DNA of 64,000 nucleotides, taken from the NCBI RefSeq assembly GCF_028369105.1, contig NZ_JAQNDO010000001.1, positions 6,542,501 through 6,606,500 on the forward strand. The letters are read 5' to 3'. Each line of letters opens with the position of its first letter. Position 1 is the stretch's first letter. The DNA comes from Polyangium mundeleinium. Lineage in GTDB: Bacteria > Myxococcota_A > Polyangia > Polyangiales > Polyangiaceae. This document shows positions 33,723 through 42,978 of this stretch, piece after piece. The notes beneath the pieces are model-generated. The model did not search any database. It saw nothing but the letters and a program-made list of their open reading frames with translations, and was not told the origin of the DNA. Made by a program: the position numbers and the translations under genes.

Positions 33723-36700
33723 CTACTCTACCCGTGTCTTCCCGTGGACCGTCGTTCTTTCGGCCTTGCGTGCGAGGAGGCCCTCGTACTTGACCTCCGT
33801 GACGATGCGAACCTTCAGGCCGATCTCCGGATCCGTGTCATCGTACCACTCGAACACCGTGGTGTCGTTACTCTGCAAACGGGAGCCGGTGAACATTCGC
33901 TCGTCGTAGAGCACGAGTGCCGGTCCAGCTTCGCCAGTATATACCGTTGCCGTTCCGATTTTTTGCCCCTTCGAGACAACGGGGACCGCTACATTCTTGT
34001 GCGCGTTCCATTTCTCTCCTAGTGGGCTTCTCGCGCGAATCTGTCTGCGAAACCCGTCGTACGCCGTCTCCCATTGCGATGGCATGAGGGTGGCCAAAAT
34101 ACGATTGGCCTCGCTGCCCATGACGGGGCTATCGCCCGGCGTCAGAAACGGAACGTTGGGAGGCATCTTCAGCTTCCACTGGCCATTCTCTATGACGTAC
34201 TGTTCGCCCGGCAAAGGCGGAGGATAACCGTCTTTCACCGCCTGGCGATTCAGTTGATCGGAATTCCAATGCTGAAAGTGTTTTCGCCTGGATGTCGGCG
34301 AGGTTTCCCGGGGGACGAGAGCTATCTTCCCTGATTTCGGTTCAATCTTGCCCGATGGGTCGACCATCATCGGATGCTCCGGCGTGCTGCCCGGCGTGAT
34401 GTAGAGCTGGTACGCTCCCTTGTTGTTCGGATCCCGAGCATAGAAGTGGCCCTCGGGTGCTCGAGCGTAAGCCGTGTAGGGCGTCTCCTTGTTCTCGGAC
34501 CCACCGAACTTCGCCGCGACGAAGTCCGGGCCTGCCTCGAAGTTCGTGAGCTTCTCCTCGTGCTCACGCACCTGCGCGCGTAGGTCCTCGAGGAGCTTGT
34601 TGTGCTTCTCTTCCTGGGCGGCGTCGAACTTCTTTCCGGCCGCCTCGTTCCCGCGTATCTCATGGCTGTACGACTGGATGAGATACGCGAGCTTTGCGAG
34701 CTCCATCGCCGAATAAAAGGCCTGCGAGCGCCAGGGCTGGCTGCCCGGATCCTTGGGGTCGGCCTTGCCCGAGAGCAACGCGCCGGCTCGATGGATCGCA
34801 TGACGGACCCGGCCCGACAGGCCCATGTAACGGAACAACATCTTCGCCGCGATGGCGTGGCCGACGATCATCTTCGTGTCGGCACGGACGCCGGCAACCA
34901 CGTGAATGTCCCTGATCAACCCGTAGTTGTCGAACTCGGGAACGGCCATGGCGTCCAGCGGCCCCACCGATTCCGACCGATAGACAGGGATCTCCCTTCC
35001 CGTGGCCATCTTCAGCAGGGAATGCACCGTCGGATCGGCGCGACGCCCCGGGGCGTGCGGCGCTTGTTCGCCGGCGCGCGTCTGTCTGTTTTTTCCCTCC
35101 ATCACGAGGTGGTGCCCGACGGCGATCCCGAGATTCAGCAAGTGCGAGCCGAGGAGCTCCATGATCCGCGCCTGACGAATGCTGTCGGGCAGCGATTTGT
35201 CTTCGGAGATCGTCTTGATCTGCGCATAGAGATCGGCACCGGCCACGGCGACGCTCATCCCGTCGAGGCCAAAGCCGAAGATCATCAAGCCGAGCTGGCC
35301 CCCTGCGGAAACCGGGATCAGCTTGAGGGTGGCCGCCGCCCGCACGGCGCCGACCGGGGCGCTGAGGACGTTGATCACGTCCATCCACATGCTGAGATCG
35401 TTCGCGCGCAGCGTACCCAGGGCCGCGCGGCCGGCCAGCCGATACGCCGAGGGAATGGCGCCGACGACGCCGACCGGTATCATGATGGAGAGCATCATGC
35501 CGGGCGCGAGGAAGGGCGCGGCGGCCACCGTGGCCACGGAGATCGCCAGCGTGATGTTCTCGACGCTCTCCAACGCCAGCGCGGACAGGTCCTTCTCGAT
35601 GCGAATCGTCCGCGTCGTTCCGGCCCCGCCGAACTCCCCTGCCATGTACGGAGGGATGTAGAGCGTACAGGATCCACGGCCATACCCGTGGCTGCTCTCG
35701 AGCAGCTTCGTCGCCGCGTCGACGATGGCGTCCTCGCGGTTCTCCCTGGGGTCGCCCACCTCGAAGCTGCTGTCCTTGGTGGTGGAATCGAGCACGGCAT
35801 AGACGAGTTGGTCCCCGTCCGCAGGGCGCTCCACGGCTTCGAGGAGGAGGCGGTGCGTGACGCCGTCGCGCCCCACGAGCGCCGCCGTGATGCGCACGGG
35901 CGGCTCCAGGGACGCGCCTTCGCTCTCGCTCTCGAGGCCGAGGAGCCGCGCCTGGCGCAACATGAGGATCTCGTCGATGTCGGCGATGCGCTGGGTCAGC
36001 GCCTCGATTTCCTTCGAATCCGGCGCGGGCTCGTCCCGCTTCGGATCGGCCGCGCTCGTCTCACCGATCTTGCGGCTCTGGAGCTCGGTGAGGCGGCGAT
36101 CCAGCATCGCGCGCTCGCGGAACAGCACGGGCAACGCGTCGCCATGGAGCGTCTGGCGAATGTCCTCGTACTCGCTGAGCAGCGCCATCCGGGTTTCGGG
36201 GGCCATCGATTTGTCGTTGCTGAAGAGCTCCTTGTGGAGGTCCTGGTAGCGGCCTTCCTCCTCGAACATCGCCCGCACATCGGCATCGACCCGCAGCTTG
36301 GACATCTCCGCGGACGGTCGCACCCATACCGGCATCCACGCGACGCTCGGGGCACGCTCGATGACACGACCCTCCACGGCAATCGGCGACGCGATGCAGC
36401 GCACGATGTAGAGGCCGCTCTTCTTGAAGGGCAGGGCGTGCGCATACGACGGCTGGGCCAGGTTCTCGATGCCCGCTCGCACGAACGTCCCGATCGGCCG
36501 CAGGATCGCGTTGAGGGAGACCAGGGTGGTGGCGCCGATGCCCGGGACACCGATATCGAAGATGAGCGCCTGGAGCGCGCGCTGGATATCGACCGCGTTG
36601 TCGTCCATGTCGCGCCCCAGCCGCTGCCAGAGCACCGCGCCCATGCCTGGCGCCTCCCCGTTGGCCTCGAGGTCGAGCGCCGTTTGCGCGAGCTTCTTGA

Positions 36701-38474
36701 TGTCGTTCTCGGGGACCTCGAGGAGCTGCCACTCGTAGTTGAAGAACGTGGTCGCCGATTCCATCAGGCTGCTGATGTGAAGCTGCATGAAGAAGGTGGC
36801 GTCCGAGCCCTCCGGCAGGTCAAAGAACTGCTGATCGAGCGCGGGATAACTCATCAGGCTGGAGGGCAACGGCGGCGTCGTCGCCTTCACGGGCCCGCTG
36901 AGCAGGTGATCCTCGCCCTCCGCGTCGACGAGCCGCACCTTCATCCGCAGAGCGAAATCCAGAAGCAGCTTCTTGCGGACCTCGTGGTTGTCCACGTCGA
37001 GCGCCTCCACGGCGAGCTTCGGCGCCCTCTCGATGTCCAGGAGGAGCTCGGCCGCGAGGTACTCGTCCGGCACGCTGTTCGCGGGCGCGGGCTCGTACAC
37101 CCCGGAAGCCAGGGGGCGGACAGGGGGCATTCGCCACAACGCGCGGTACGCGGGCTCGTCCACCAGGCCCGGGTCCTGGCGAATGCCGTCGACGGCGTAC
37201 GCGGGCACCAGCAGGGTGTCACGAATCGCATCCTGCGCTCGGCTCATCCGGCCCGCCTTTCTCTTCCGGTTCACCAGTCCGGGCTTCTGGGCGTCGATGA
37301 AATCCCACAAGAGCCCCCGATGGCTCAGAATCACGCGGAGGAAGATCGACTCCGTGTACCAACCCGGGAAGTCGAGCACGCCCCGGAGCTTCTCCCAGGC
37401 TCCCCGCGCGTCGTCGACGGCCAGGATGTAGGCGACCCGCTCCTCCTCGAGGGCGAGCTCGATGCCTCGGGCGATGAGCCATTTGACCAATGTTTGCGGG
37501 ATCGACTTGTAGAGAGCGAAAGGGGGAGCAAGCTGCGCCACCGGCGTCTCTGCCTGCATGCCCACGACCGAGAAGCTATCCTTCGAAAGAGCCTGGTACG
37601 CCTCGACGGCGAGGCGGGGGCTGTAGCGCTCCTTGCCGACGAGATGCCATAACGCGGCAGCCGTCATCTGGAGCTGCTTGTTGGGACCGGCGAGCCATCG
37701 CGATCCCGGCTCCGGAGTGAAGTAAAGTCCCTCGATCCGCACCTTCATCGAGGTGAGCATCGGCTCGGTGAGAAGATCCTCCACGTCTCCCGTCACGGCG
37801 TCGTTGTCCGCCGCGGGCCCCGGCCCGAGCGGGGCCAAGGGGCGGCCCACAGCCGCGCCTCGCGCGTGTGCCTGGCCGAGATGCGCAGCCTCGGCTTCGG
37901 CAGCCAGCCGCGCCCGTGGGCCCGCTCCGCCCGCGGGGGCAGGGTTTCGCGCCTGTGCCAGATGGGCGAGCTCGTGCGCGAGGACGTATCGCCCCGTATC
38001 CGTTCGCGGGTCGACCTTCGTGGGATGCAGATACACGACGCCGCTGTCCACGAGTCCGCGGGCTCCGCGCGACTCGAGTTGCCGCTGGGCCTCGCCATCG
38101 GCCCGCACCTTCACGCCCCCCGGCTCGATCCCGAACGCCGACGCGAGTGTCTCGATCTCGCGCGGCATGACCGCATTCAGCGTCGAATCCGTAGCCGGCT
38201 CGGATTCTTCCGCCACGGAGCTCATTCCATCGGCTCCGCGCGCATGTGCAGAGCTGCTCGAAGCGTTCGCTGGGGATGCCATGCGGCTGGGATAGACTTG
38301 CCAAGAGGGAGCGCGCCTCCATGCCACAGGCGTCCAGGGCTGGGCCATGGTGGGCATTTCGCTCGACAGCTCGGGCGTGCCCCGCCCCGAAGCAGGCGCC
38401 TGTCGCCGCGAGACATCCGTTTTTTGCACCGGGGAAGGGATGGCTGCGCGCGATTTCCGCTCGAAGGTGGACAT
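33723..38474 (-). CDS. Giant DUF4157 (eCIS core domain) protein, candidate eCIS cargo toxin
   Basis: 1583 residues from MSTFERKSRA, with GGAGGCC 6 bases upstream. After a disordered N-terminus, a DUF4157 domain at about 100-180 carries GRYVLAHELAHLAQAR (His167, Glu168, His171), the HExxH signature that marks many extracellular contractile injection system cargo proteins. A long helical middle follows, then a hydrophobic Ala/Val/Leu/Ile stretch at about residues 1010-1060 that could insert in membranes, and a C-terminal region (about 1300-1583) with Pro-rich linkers like those before toxin tips. No known nuclease or protease motif was recognised at the C-terminus. It is divergent from the eCIS operon. 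A toxin or effector role is inferred. Confidence 0.7.
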   Translation of the reverse strand: MSTFERKSRAAIPSPVQKTDVSRRQAPASGRGTPELSSEMPTMAQPWTPVAWRRAPSWQVYPSRMASPANASSSSAHARGADGMSSVAEESEPATDSTLNAVMPREIETLASAFGIEPGGVKVRADGEAQRQLESRGARGLVDSGVVYLHPTKVDPRTDTGRYVLAHELAHLAQARNPAPAGGAGPRARLAAEAEAAHLGQAHARGAAVGRPLAPLGPGPAADNDAVTGDVEDLLTEPMLTSMKVRIEGLYFTPEPGSRWLAGPNKQLQMTAAALWHLVGKERYSPRLAVEAYQALSKDSFSVVGMQAETPVAQLAPPFALYKSIPQTLVKWLIARGIELALEEERVAYILAVDDARGAWEKLRGVLDFPGWYTESIFLRVILSHRGLLWDFIDAQKPGLVNRKRKAGRMSRAQDAIRDTLLVPAYAVDGIRQDPGLVDEPAYRALWRMPPVRPLASGVYEPAPANSVPDEYLAAELLLDIERAPKLAVEALDVDNHEVRKKLLLDFALRMKVRLVDAEGEDHLLSGPVKATTPPLPSSLMSYPALDQQFFDLPEGSDATFFMQLHISSLMESATTFFNYEWQLLEVPENDIKKLAQTALDLEANGEAPGMGAVLWQRLGRDMDDNAVDIQRALQALIFDIGVPGIGATTLVSLNAILRPIGTFVRAGIENLAQPSYAHALPFKKSGLYIVRCIASPIAVEGRVIERAPSVAWMPVWVRPSAEMSKLRVDADVRAMFEEEGRYQDLHKELFSNDKSMAPETRMALLSEYEDIRQTLHGDALPVLFRERAMLDRRLTELQSRKIGETSAADPKRDEPAPDSKEIEALTQRIADIDEILMLRQARLLGLESESEGASLEPPVRITAALVGRDGVTHRLLLEAVERPADGDQLVYAVLDSTTKDSSFEVGDPRENREDAIVDAATKLLESSHGYGRGSCTLYIPPYMAGEFGGAGTTRTIRIEKDLSALALESVENITLAISVATVAAAPFLAPGMMLSIMIPVGVVGAIPSAYRLAGRAALGTLRANDLSMWMDVINVLSAPVGAVRAAATLKLIPVSAGGQLGLMIFGFGLDGMSVAVAGADLYAQIKTISEDKSLPDSIRQARIMELLGSHLLNLGIAVGHHLVMEGKNRQTRAGEQAPHAPGRRADPTVHSLLKMATGREIPVYRSESVGPLDAMAVPEFDNYGLIRDIHVVAGVRADTKMIVGHAIAAKMLFRYMGLSGRVRHAIHRAGALLSGKADPKDPGSQPWRSQAFYSAMELAKLAYLIQSYSHEIRGNEAAGKKFDAAQEEKHNKLLEDLRAQVREHEEKLTNFEAGPDFVAAKFGGSENKETPYTAYARAPEGHFYARDPNNKGAYQLYITPGSTPEHPMMVDPSGKIEPKSGKIALVPRETSPTSRRKHFQHWNSDQLNRQAVKDGYPPPLPGEQYVIENGQWKLKMPPNVPFLTPGDSPVMGSEANRILATLMPSQWETAYDGFRRQIRARSPLGEKWNAHKNVAVPVVSKGQKIGTATVYTGEAGPALVLYDERMFTGSRLQSNDTTVFEWYDDTDPEIGLKVRIVTEVKYEGLLARKAERTTVHGKTRVE

Positions 38475-38796
38475 GCTGTGGCCTCCAGTGGCGCTTGCGC
38501 CAAGGATACCGCACGACGGGCGAAATGGGCAGCTCCCATTCGCATGAACCGCGTCGCGCACGTGAGACGATGGGAGAGGAAACCTATCGTCACACGTGAT
38601 AGCAACAACTCGAGCCACACGGCGACCGCCCTGCCGCGCACCGCATACGCCTCCGGCGCCGTCACGTGCAGGCGTGGAATTCGTGCTTCGTCGACCACGG
38701 AGGCCGCGTCCCCCTGCTGCGGGAGGCTTCCTCCTTCTCTACGCCCCCATCGCCGCCACGCGGTCGCCAAAGGCCGTGCCAGCCTCCAAGCAGCAG
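38475..38796. other. Gene-free stretch upstream of the giant DUF4157 gene
   Basis: No gene, repeat or convincing hairpin is seen in these 322 bases. They must contain the promoter of the minus-strand DUF4157 gene, but no clear -35/-10 pair was found. Confidence 0.5.
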
Positions 38797-39017
38797 TCAC
38801 TCCTTATATAATAGATAGCCTCCCTCCACGGTCGCCCAGAAGGAGGTGCCGCCGGCCCGCGAATACACGTTCGCGCTCCCTTCGAGGACGCCCTCGCCGG
38901 TCGTCCCATGACGCCCTGCGACGCAAGATCCGCTCCGCAACTCCCGATGAGCGAACCGGGCAACAAAATTGCAACGGCGAGGAAGAATGCGCCGCGTGAC
39001 GAGGTTCTAGAATGCAT
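38797..39017 (-). pseudogene. Frameshifted small lipoprotein gene
   Basis: The ATG at 39017 has GGAGGG 6 bases upstream and opens a lipoprotein signal peptide: MHSRTSSRGAFFLAVAILLP, then GSLIGSCGA with a lipobox Cys at residue 27. About 10 codons later the high-GC3, protein-like frame switches: the other frame reads TTGEGVLEGSANVYSRAGGT, then SFWATVEGGYLLYKE and a TGA at 38797-38799. The start and the stop differ by a net one-base deletion (or two-base insertion) at about 38900-38935. Read without a shift, the first frame runs on to 38739 as a 92-residue Arg/Pro-rich product. Either the gene is broken or the assembly has an indel. Confidence 0.55.
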
Positions 39018-39102
39018 GAGCCGCCCTCCGTACGCTGCCGCGGAGACCGCTCTCCTCATTGATGAGCCCAGCAAACGCGCGAGTGAAGCGCACATCACCC
39101 CA

Positions 39103-39185
39103 CGGACTGTGAAAAGTATTTTTTGGCACGCGCGTTAAATTCATCAAAAATGGGGTTGCATTGATGGGTTGATATGTTGTAGTCT
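39103..39185 (+). promoter_or_regulatory. AT-rich putative promoter region of the eCIS operon
   Basis: An unusually AT-rich stretch for this genome lies upstream of the first eCIS gene. It contains a TTGCAT hexamer at 39156-39161 with TGTAGT 16 bases downstream, a weak match to a sigma70-type promoter, followed by an 80-base leader and a strong AAGGAGGG ribosome-binding site at 39261-39268. Confidence 0.35.
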
Positions 39186-39272
39186 GCACCCCGTCCGAGA
39201 CGGAAGAAGGGAGTGCTACGGCCCGGTGGTCGCCCCCCCAGGTGGCCTTCCCTTCCATTCAAGGAGGGTCTC

Positions 39273-40112
39273 ATGTCGCTAACGACCGCCGTTGCGTATG
39301 GTCCTATTAGCTTTCTTACGGCGGGAGGGCAGCAATTGCTCATTCCCGTGACTGCGTTCGGATTCGATACGAATGGCCAGATCCAATTCGTCGCGCCCGA
39401 TTCGCCTTACTCGGCAGCGTTGGACTGGCTCAATCATCTGTACGAAACCGGCTATATCAGGCCGGGGAAGGCGCCCGCTCCCAGCCTGGCGATGGTGATT
39501 CGCGCAGCGGATCCCGGGGCGTGGGGCAATCAGATCCAGATCAAGGTGACCGCCGCGGAGGAGACGTTCGATCTCGAGGTCACGGCGACGACGACCTATA
39601 CCAACGTCTCGCTCGAGACGCTGCTCGAGCAGCTAGGGACCGAGACGCGGCCGGGCGTCAAGCCGGGGCTCGTCCGCTTTCGTGACGCCGATTTGCCGCT
39701 CGTTCTCCCTGCAGCGCTGGCGGGGGCTTCCCTGGCCGGCGGGACGAATGCCACCCCTGTCCCGGCCGCCGCCACGAGCGGCACACAGATCCGCAAGCAC
39801 GACGAGGATGTCCTCGCCTTCCAGCTGGTGGCGCGGAAGCCCGGCTCGCGTGGGAACGACATCGACATCGATATCGAGAATGTCGTGAGCGCCGACGGCA
39901 CCTTCTCGCTCGAGGCCGTCTGGAACGTCAAGTTGACCGCGCTCGATCCGACCACCCCGGGTATCCTGACCACGATCAACAACGCATTCGGCTACGTGAT
40001 CTCGGTCGCGGCGCCCATCGGCGGCTCGCTTGGCATTCCGCAGACCAGCACGTTCAACCTGACGGGCGGCACCGACGCGACCAAGGCTTCGGCGAGCCCC
40101 ATCACGCAATAG
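39273..40112 (+). CDS. Protein with two sheath-like beta-sandwich repeats; first gene of the eCIS operon
   Basis: 279 residues from MSLTTAVAYG, with an optimal AAGGAGGG site. Two internal repeats each begin with a turn seen in phage tail-sheath beta-sandwich domains: PGAWGNQIQIKV (residues 81-92, region 80-135) and PGSRGNDIDIDI (residues 190-201, region 189-240). Each is followed by strands of the type FDLEVTAT or FSLEAVWN. The core sheath domain that forms the handshake strands is absent. It sits directly upstream of the full sheath gene (40 bases). It may decorate or cap the sheath, but no family name was recognised. Confidence 0.5.
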   Translation: MSLTTAVAYGPISFLTAGGQQLLIPVTAFGFDTNGQIQFVAPDSPYSAALDWLNHLYETGYIRPGKAPAPSLAMVIRAADPGAWGNQIQIKVTAAEETFDLEVTATTTYTNVSLETLLEQLGTETRPGVKPGLVRFRDADLPLVLPAALAGASLAGGTNATPVPAAATSGTQIRKHDEDVLAFQLVARKPGSRGNDIDIDIENVVSADGTFSLEAVWNVKLTALDPTTPGILTTINNAFGYVISVAAPIGGSLGIPQTSTFNLTGGTDATKASASPITQ

Positions 40113-40152
40113 GCCTGAAACCCTACCGCATCGAGAAGTCGAGGGTCCCGTC

Positions 40153-41679
40153 ATGCCGGTCACCACGAGTTACCCTGGTATCTACATCGAAGAGTTGCCG
40201 AGCACCTCGCGCACCATCGCGGCTGCTCCCACCTCGATCACGGTCTTCATTGGCTACACGCACCCGTTCAAGACGAAGCAATTCGACAAGCCAGTCCGAA
40301 TCTTCAGCTTCGCCGATTACGAGCGCGAGTTCGGAGGTCTTTACCGGAACGTGTACCTGGACAACAGCGTCCCCTACGCGGTTCAGCAATTTTTCCTGAA
40401 CGGCGGCTCCGATGCATATGTCATCGGTCTGAAGCCCCAGCTCCATCCGCCGGCGCCCGCGTCCGCAACCGCCTTCCCGAAGACGGAGGCGAGCATCGGT
40501 ACGAATGCCGTCCTCCGGGCCCTCGAGCCCACGGATGCGTCGTCGCCGATGACCGCGTCGGTCAGCAATCTCGTGGGGAACGTCGCTGACATCACGATCT
40601 CGTACGGAAGCCGCGTGGAAGTGTTCCGTGGGGTCAAGCTCGTCAAGGAAGGTATCGATGCCGTGAACAGCATCGAAGTGCGGCTCGCCGACTCCTCGTT
40701 GGTGGAGCTCGTCGAGGCAGCGGATTACGGGACGTATGCGTCGACGTCGACGCCGGTGCTGTTCCAATACGCGGTCGTGCCCGATCCGAGCGCGACGACG
40801 TTCTCGGACGATGATTTCCTGCCGGTCTTCGGCGATGGACAGCTCCTCGACAAGGTCGACATCTTCAACCTGATGGTGATCCCCGGCGTGGCCCATCAAA
40901 CCGTCCTGAGCCATGCGCTCACGTTCTGCGAGCGCAAGCAGGCATTCCTGATCGTGGATGCGCCCCCGAACTACAAGGTCGAGGACATCGTGCAGGATCC
41001 GACCGTGCTCGACGTCATTCCCAAGAGCACGAACGGCGCGCTGTATTTCCCCTACCTCAACTCGCTCGATCCCCTCACCGGAAGCACCATTTTCCTTCCC
41101 CCGAGCGGCACCGTCGCCGGCGTCTTCGCGCGCACCGACACGAACCGCGGCGTCTGGAAGGCTCCCGCCGGGCTCGAGACCACCCTTCGCAACGTCAGCG
41201 GCGTCGTCGTCGACGGTCGCATGACCGACAAGCAGGCCGGTGTCTTGAACGATAACTCGGTCAATGCCATCCGCACCTTCCCTGGAATCGGATCGGTCGT
41301 CTTCGGCGCGCGCACGCTCGTGGCGAACAACCTGTCATTCCAGCAGTGGAAGTACGTATCGGTCCGGCGCATGGCGCTCTTCATCGAGCAGACCCTCTAC
41401 CGGAACCTTGGATGGGCGATCTTCGAGCCCAATGACGTCCCGCTCTGGACCGCCCTGCGCACCAGCGTCGAGGCCTTCATGCTCTCGCTCTTCCGGCAGG
41501 GCGCCTTCCAGGGGACCAAGCCGAGCGAGGCGTTCCTCGTTCAGTGCGATTCCTCCACCACCACGCAGGCGGATATCGACCTCGGGCGGGTCAACCTCAT
41601 CGTCGGCTTCCGGCCCCTCAAGCCGGCGGAGTTCGTCATCGTCAAGATCTCGCAGCTCGCCGGCCAGGCGCAGGCGTAG
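40153..41679 (+). CDS. Contractile tail sheath protein of the eCIS
   Basis: 508 residues. The N-terminus TSYPGIYIEELPSTSRTIAA is the classic sheath opening (YPGVYIEE...RTI), followed by TSITVFIGYT and a C-terminal core with FRPLKPAEFVIVKISQLAGQ, the strand that threads into neighbouring subunits. Many copies stack in the extended sheath around the inner tube and contract to drive injection (Afp2-4/Pvc2-4 equivalents). Only one full sheath gene is present, where Afp and PVC particles have three. TAGGAGA at its end serves as the site for the tube gene. Confidence 0.95.
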   Translation: MPVTTSYPGIYIEELPSTSRTIAAAPTSITVFIGYTHPFKTKQFDKPVRIFSFADYEREFGGLYRNVYLDNSVPYAVQQFFLNGGSDAYVIGLKPQLHPPAPASATAFPKTEASIGTNAVLRALEPTDASSPMTASVSNLVGNVADITISYGSRVEVFRGVKLVKEGIDAVNSIEVRLADSSLVELVEAADYGTYASTSTPVLFQYAVVPDPSATTFSDDDFLPVFGDGQLLDKVDIFNLMVIPGVAHQTVLSHALTFCERKQAFLIVDAPPNYKVEDIVQDPTVLDVIPKSTNGALYFPYLNSLDPLTGSTIFLPPSGTVAGVFARTDTNRGVWKAPAGLETTLRNVSGVVVDGRMTDKQAGVLNDNSVNAIRTFPGIGSVVFGARTLVANNLSFQQWKYVSVRRMALFIEQTLYRNLGWAIFEPNDVPLWTALRTSVEAFMLSLFRQGAFQGTKPSEAFLVQCDSSTTTQADIDLGRVNLIVGFRPLKPAEFVIVKISQLAGQAQA

Positions 41680-41687
41680 GAGAACCC

Positions 41688-42197
41688 ATGGGCAAGCCTT
41701 TTGCGATCAACACCCGCCGGTACGATCCCTACAAAGCGTACCGATTTCTCGTCTACCTGGGCGAGTCGACCGCGCCCGTCGCCGGCGTCAGCAAGGTGGG
41801 CGGTCTCAAGCGCTCCTCCGACGTCATCGAATACAAGGAGGGCGGGAGCGCCCTCATCCTGAAGGGCCTCGGACGCACCAAGTACGAGCCCGTCACGCTG
41901 GAGCGCGGCATCACGCACGACAAGGATTTCGAGGAATGGGCCAACGCCGCGCAGGTCCTCGACAAGGGCGCCCCCTCGCAGTCGCTCGCCAAGCTTCGCA
42001 AGGAGGTGCGCATCGAGCTCCTCAACGAGGCCGGCCAGCCGGTGCACCGCTACGTCCTCCACGACTGCTGGGTATCGGAATACCAAGCCATGCCCGAGCT
42101 CGACGCGGGTGGCAATGCGGTGGCCATCGAGACCCTCAAGCTCGAGCACCACGGCTGGGAGCATGACCTGAGCCTGGCCGAGCCAACGGAGATCTGA
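41688..42197 (+). CDS. Inner tube protein (gp19/Hcp-like) of the eCIS
   Basis: 169 residues. It starts 8 bases after the sheath stop with AGGAGA upstream. The sequence has the usual opening DPYKAYRFLVYLGESTAPVA, a middle KVGGLKRSSDVIEYKEGG with the conserved glycine-rich loop, and a C-terminal VAIETLKLEHHGWE. These match the T4 gp19 tail-tube family, also used for Afp1/5 and Pvc1/5. Hexameric rings stack to form the tube through which effectors pass. Position immediately after sheath is standard for this system. Confidence 0.93.
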   Translation: MGKPFAINTRRYDPYKAYRFLVYLGESTAPVAGVSKVGGLKRSSDVIEYKEGGSALILKGLGRTKYEPVTLERGITHDKDFEEWANAAQVLDKGAPSQSLAKLRKEVRIELLNEAGQPVHRYVLHDCWVSEYQAMPELDAGGNAVAIETLKLEHHGWEHDLSLAEPTEI

Positions 42198-42198
42198 G

Positions 42199-42978
42199 TT
42201 GATCGGCTTCCGCCTTCCCGTCAGCGAGCTCCGCGTCACGTTGCGCCAGCTCGGAGGTGCCGAGGACATGCTCCTCGCCGAGGCCTCCGGCTGCGACGTG
42301 GAGCTCGCGCTCGCGCTCGCCTCCGCCCTCGCACGATCCGCGCAGGGCGAGGCGATCGCCTGGGAGGCGTTGCCCCTCACGGATCTCGACGCGACCCTGC
42401 TCCGCATCCGGCAAATGGTGATTGGAGATCATGTCCACACGGATATCCAATGCCCGGCGGAGGGGTGCGGCGAGCGCATCGACATCGCATTCCGCGTCAC
42501 CGATTACCTCACCCACCACCAGCCTCGCAAGCCGCGGGGGATCGAGCGCGACCGCGAGCCGGGGTGGTTTCGGATGACGAATCCTGACGTATCCTTCCGC
42601 CCCCCCTCGGGCGCCGATCAGCTCGCCATTGCAGACGAGCCCGAGGGGGTCCGCTTGCTCGCCGAGCGCTGCATCCGGCCCGCGGATGCTCCGGCGCGTG
42701 TACGACGGCGCGTCGAGGCTGCCATGGAGGCGCTCGCTCCCAGCCTCTACGGCGAGCTCGATGGCACCTGCCCCGCGTGCGCCGCGACGGTGCGCATTCC
42801 TTTCGACCCGCAGCGTTACGTGCTCCTCGAGCTCCGCGCGCAGGCGGCCTCCCTGTACGAGGAGGTCCACCTGCTCGCGGGCCATTACAAGTGGTCCGAG
42901 CAGGACATCCTCGCTTTGCCCAGGCTCCGACGAACCCGTTATGCCGAGCTCATCCACGCGGAAAGGAGCGCAGGATAG
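42199..42978 (+). CDS. Zn-ribbon-containing tail/baseplate assembly protein
   Basis: 259 residues from a TTG start, with GGAG about 7 bases before it, 1 base after the tube stop. Two cysteine pairs, CPAEGC (about residue 90) and CPAC (about 195), would bind a zinc ion, one pair on each side of a long helical insert. The rest resembles T4-baseplate-type assembly proteins that accompany gp19 tube genes in contractile systems. No catalytic motif. It is probably a chaperone or assembly factor for tube or baseplate rather than a main structural piece. The family is assigned by position and layout. Confidence 0.6.
   Translation: MIGFRLPVSELRVTLRQLGGAEDMLLAEASGCDVELALALASALARSAQGEAIAWEALPLTDLDATLLRIRQMVIGDHVHTDIQCPAEGCGERIDIAFRVTDYLTHHQPRKPRGIERDREPGWFRMTNPDVSFRPPSGADQLAIADEPEGVRLLAERCIRPADAPARVRRRVEAAMEALAPSLYGELDGTCPACAATVRIPFDPQRYVLLELRAQAASLYEEVHLLAGHYKWSEQDILALPRLRRTRYAELIHAERSAG

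Noticed and set aside
34602-37652. 1,016-codon plus-strand open frame inside the giant DUF4157 gene
   Set aside because: Antisense shadow: composition is Arg/His/Asp-rich with no domain, and the minus strand carries the HExxH domain and a good start.
33723-38474. DUF4157 HExxH as an active secreted metalloprotease
   Set aside because: The HELAH motif is the family signature of eCIS cargo. Without a visible third ligand and with the large unrelated remainder, I do not claim protease activity.
38739-39098. 119-codon lipoprotein gene read in a single frame
   Set aside because: The last part of that frame is Arg/Pro-rich, while a neighbouring frame is clearly coding. A frameshifted gene starting at 39017 explains both.
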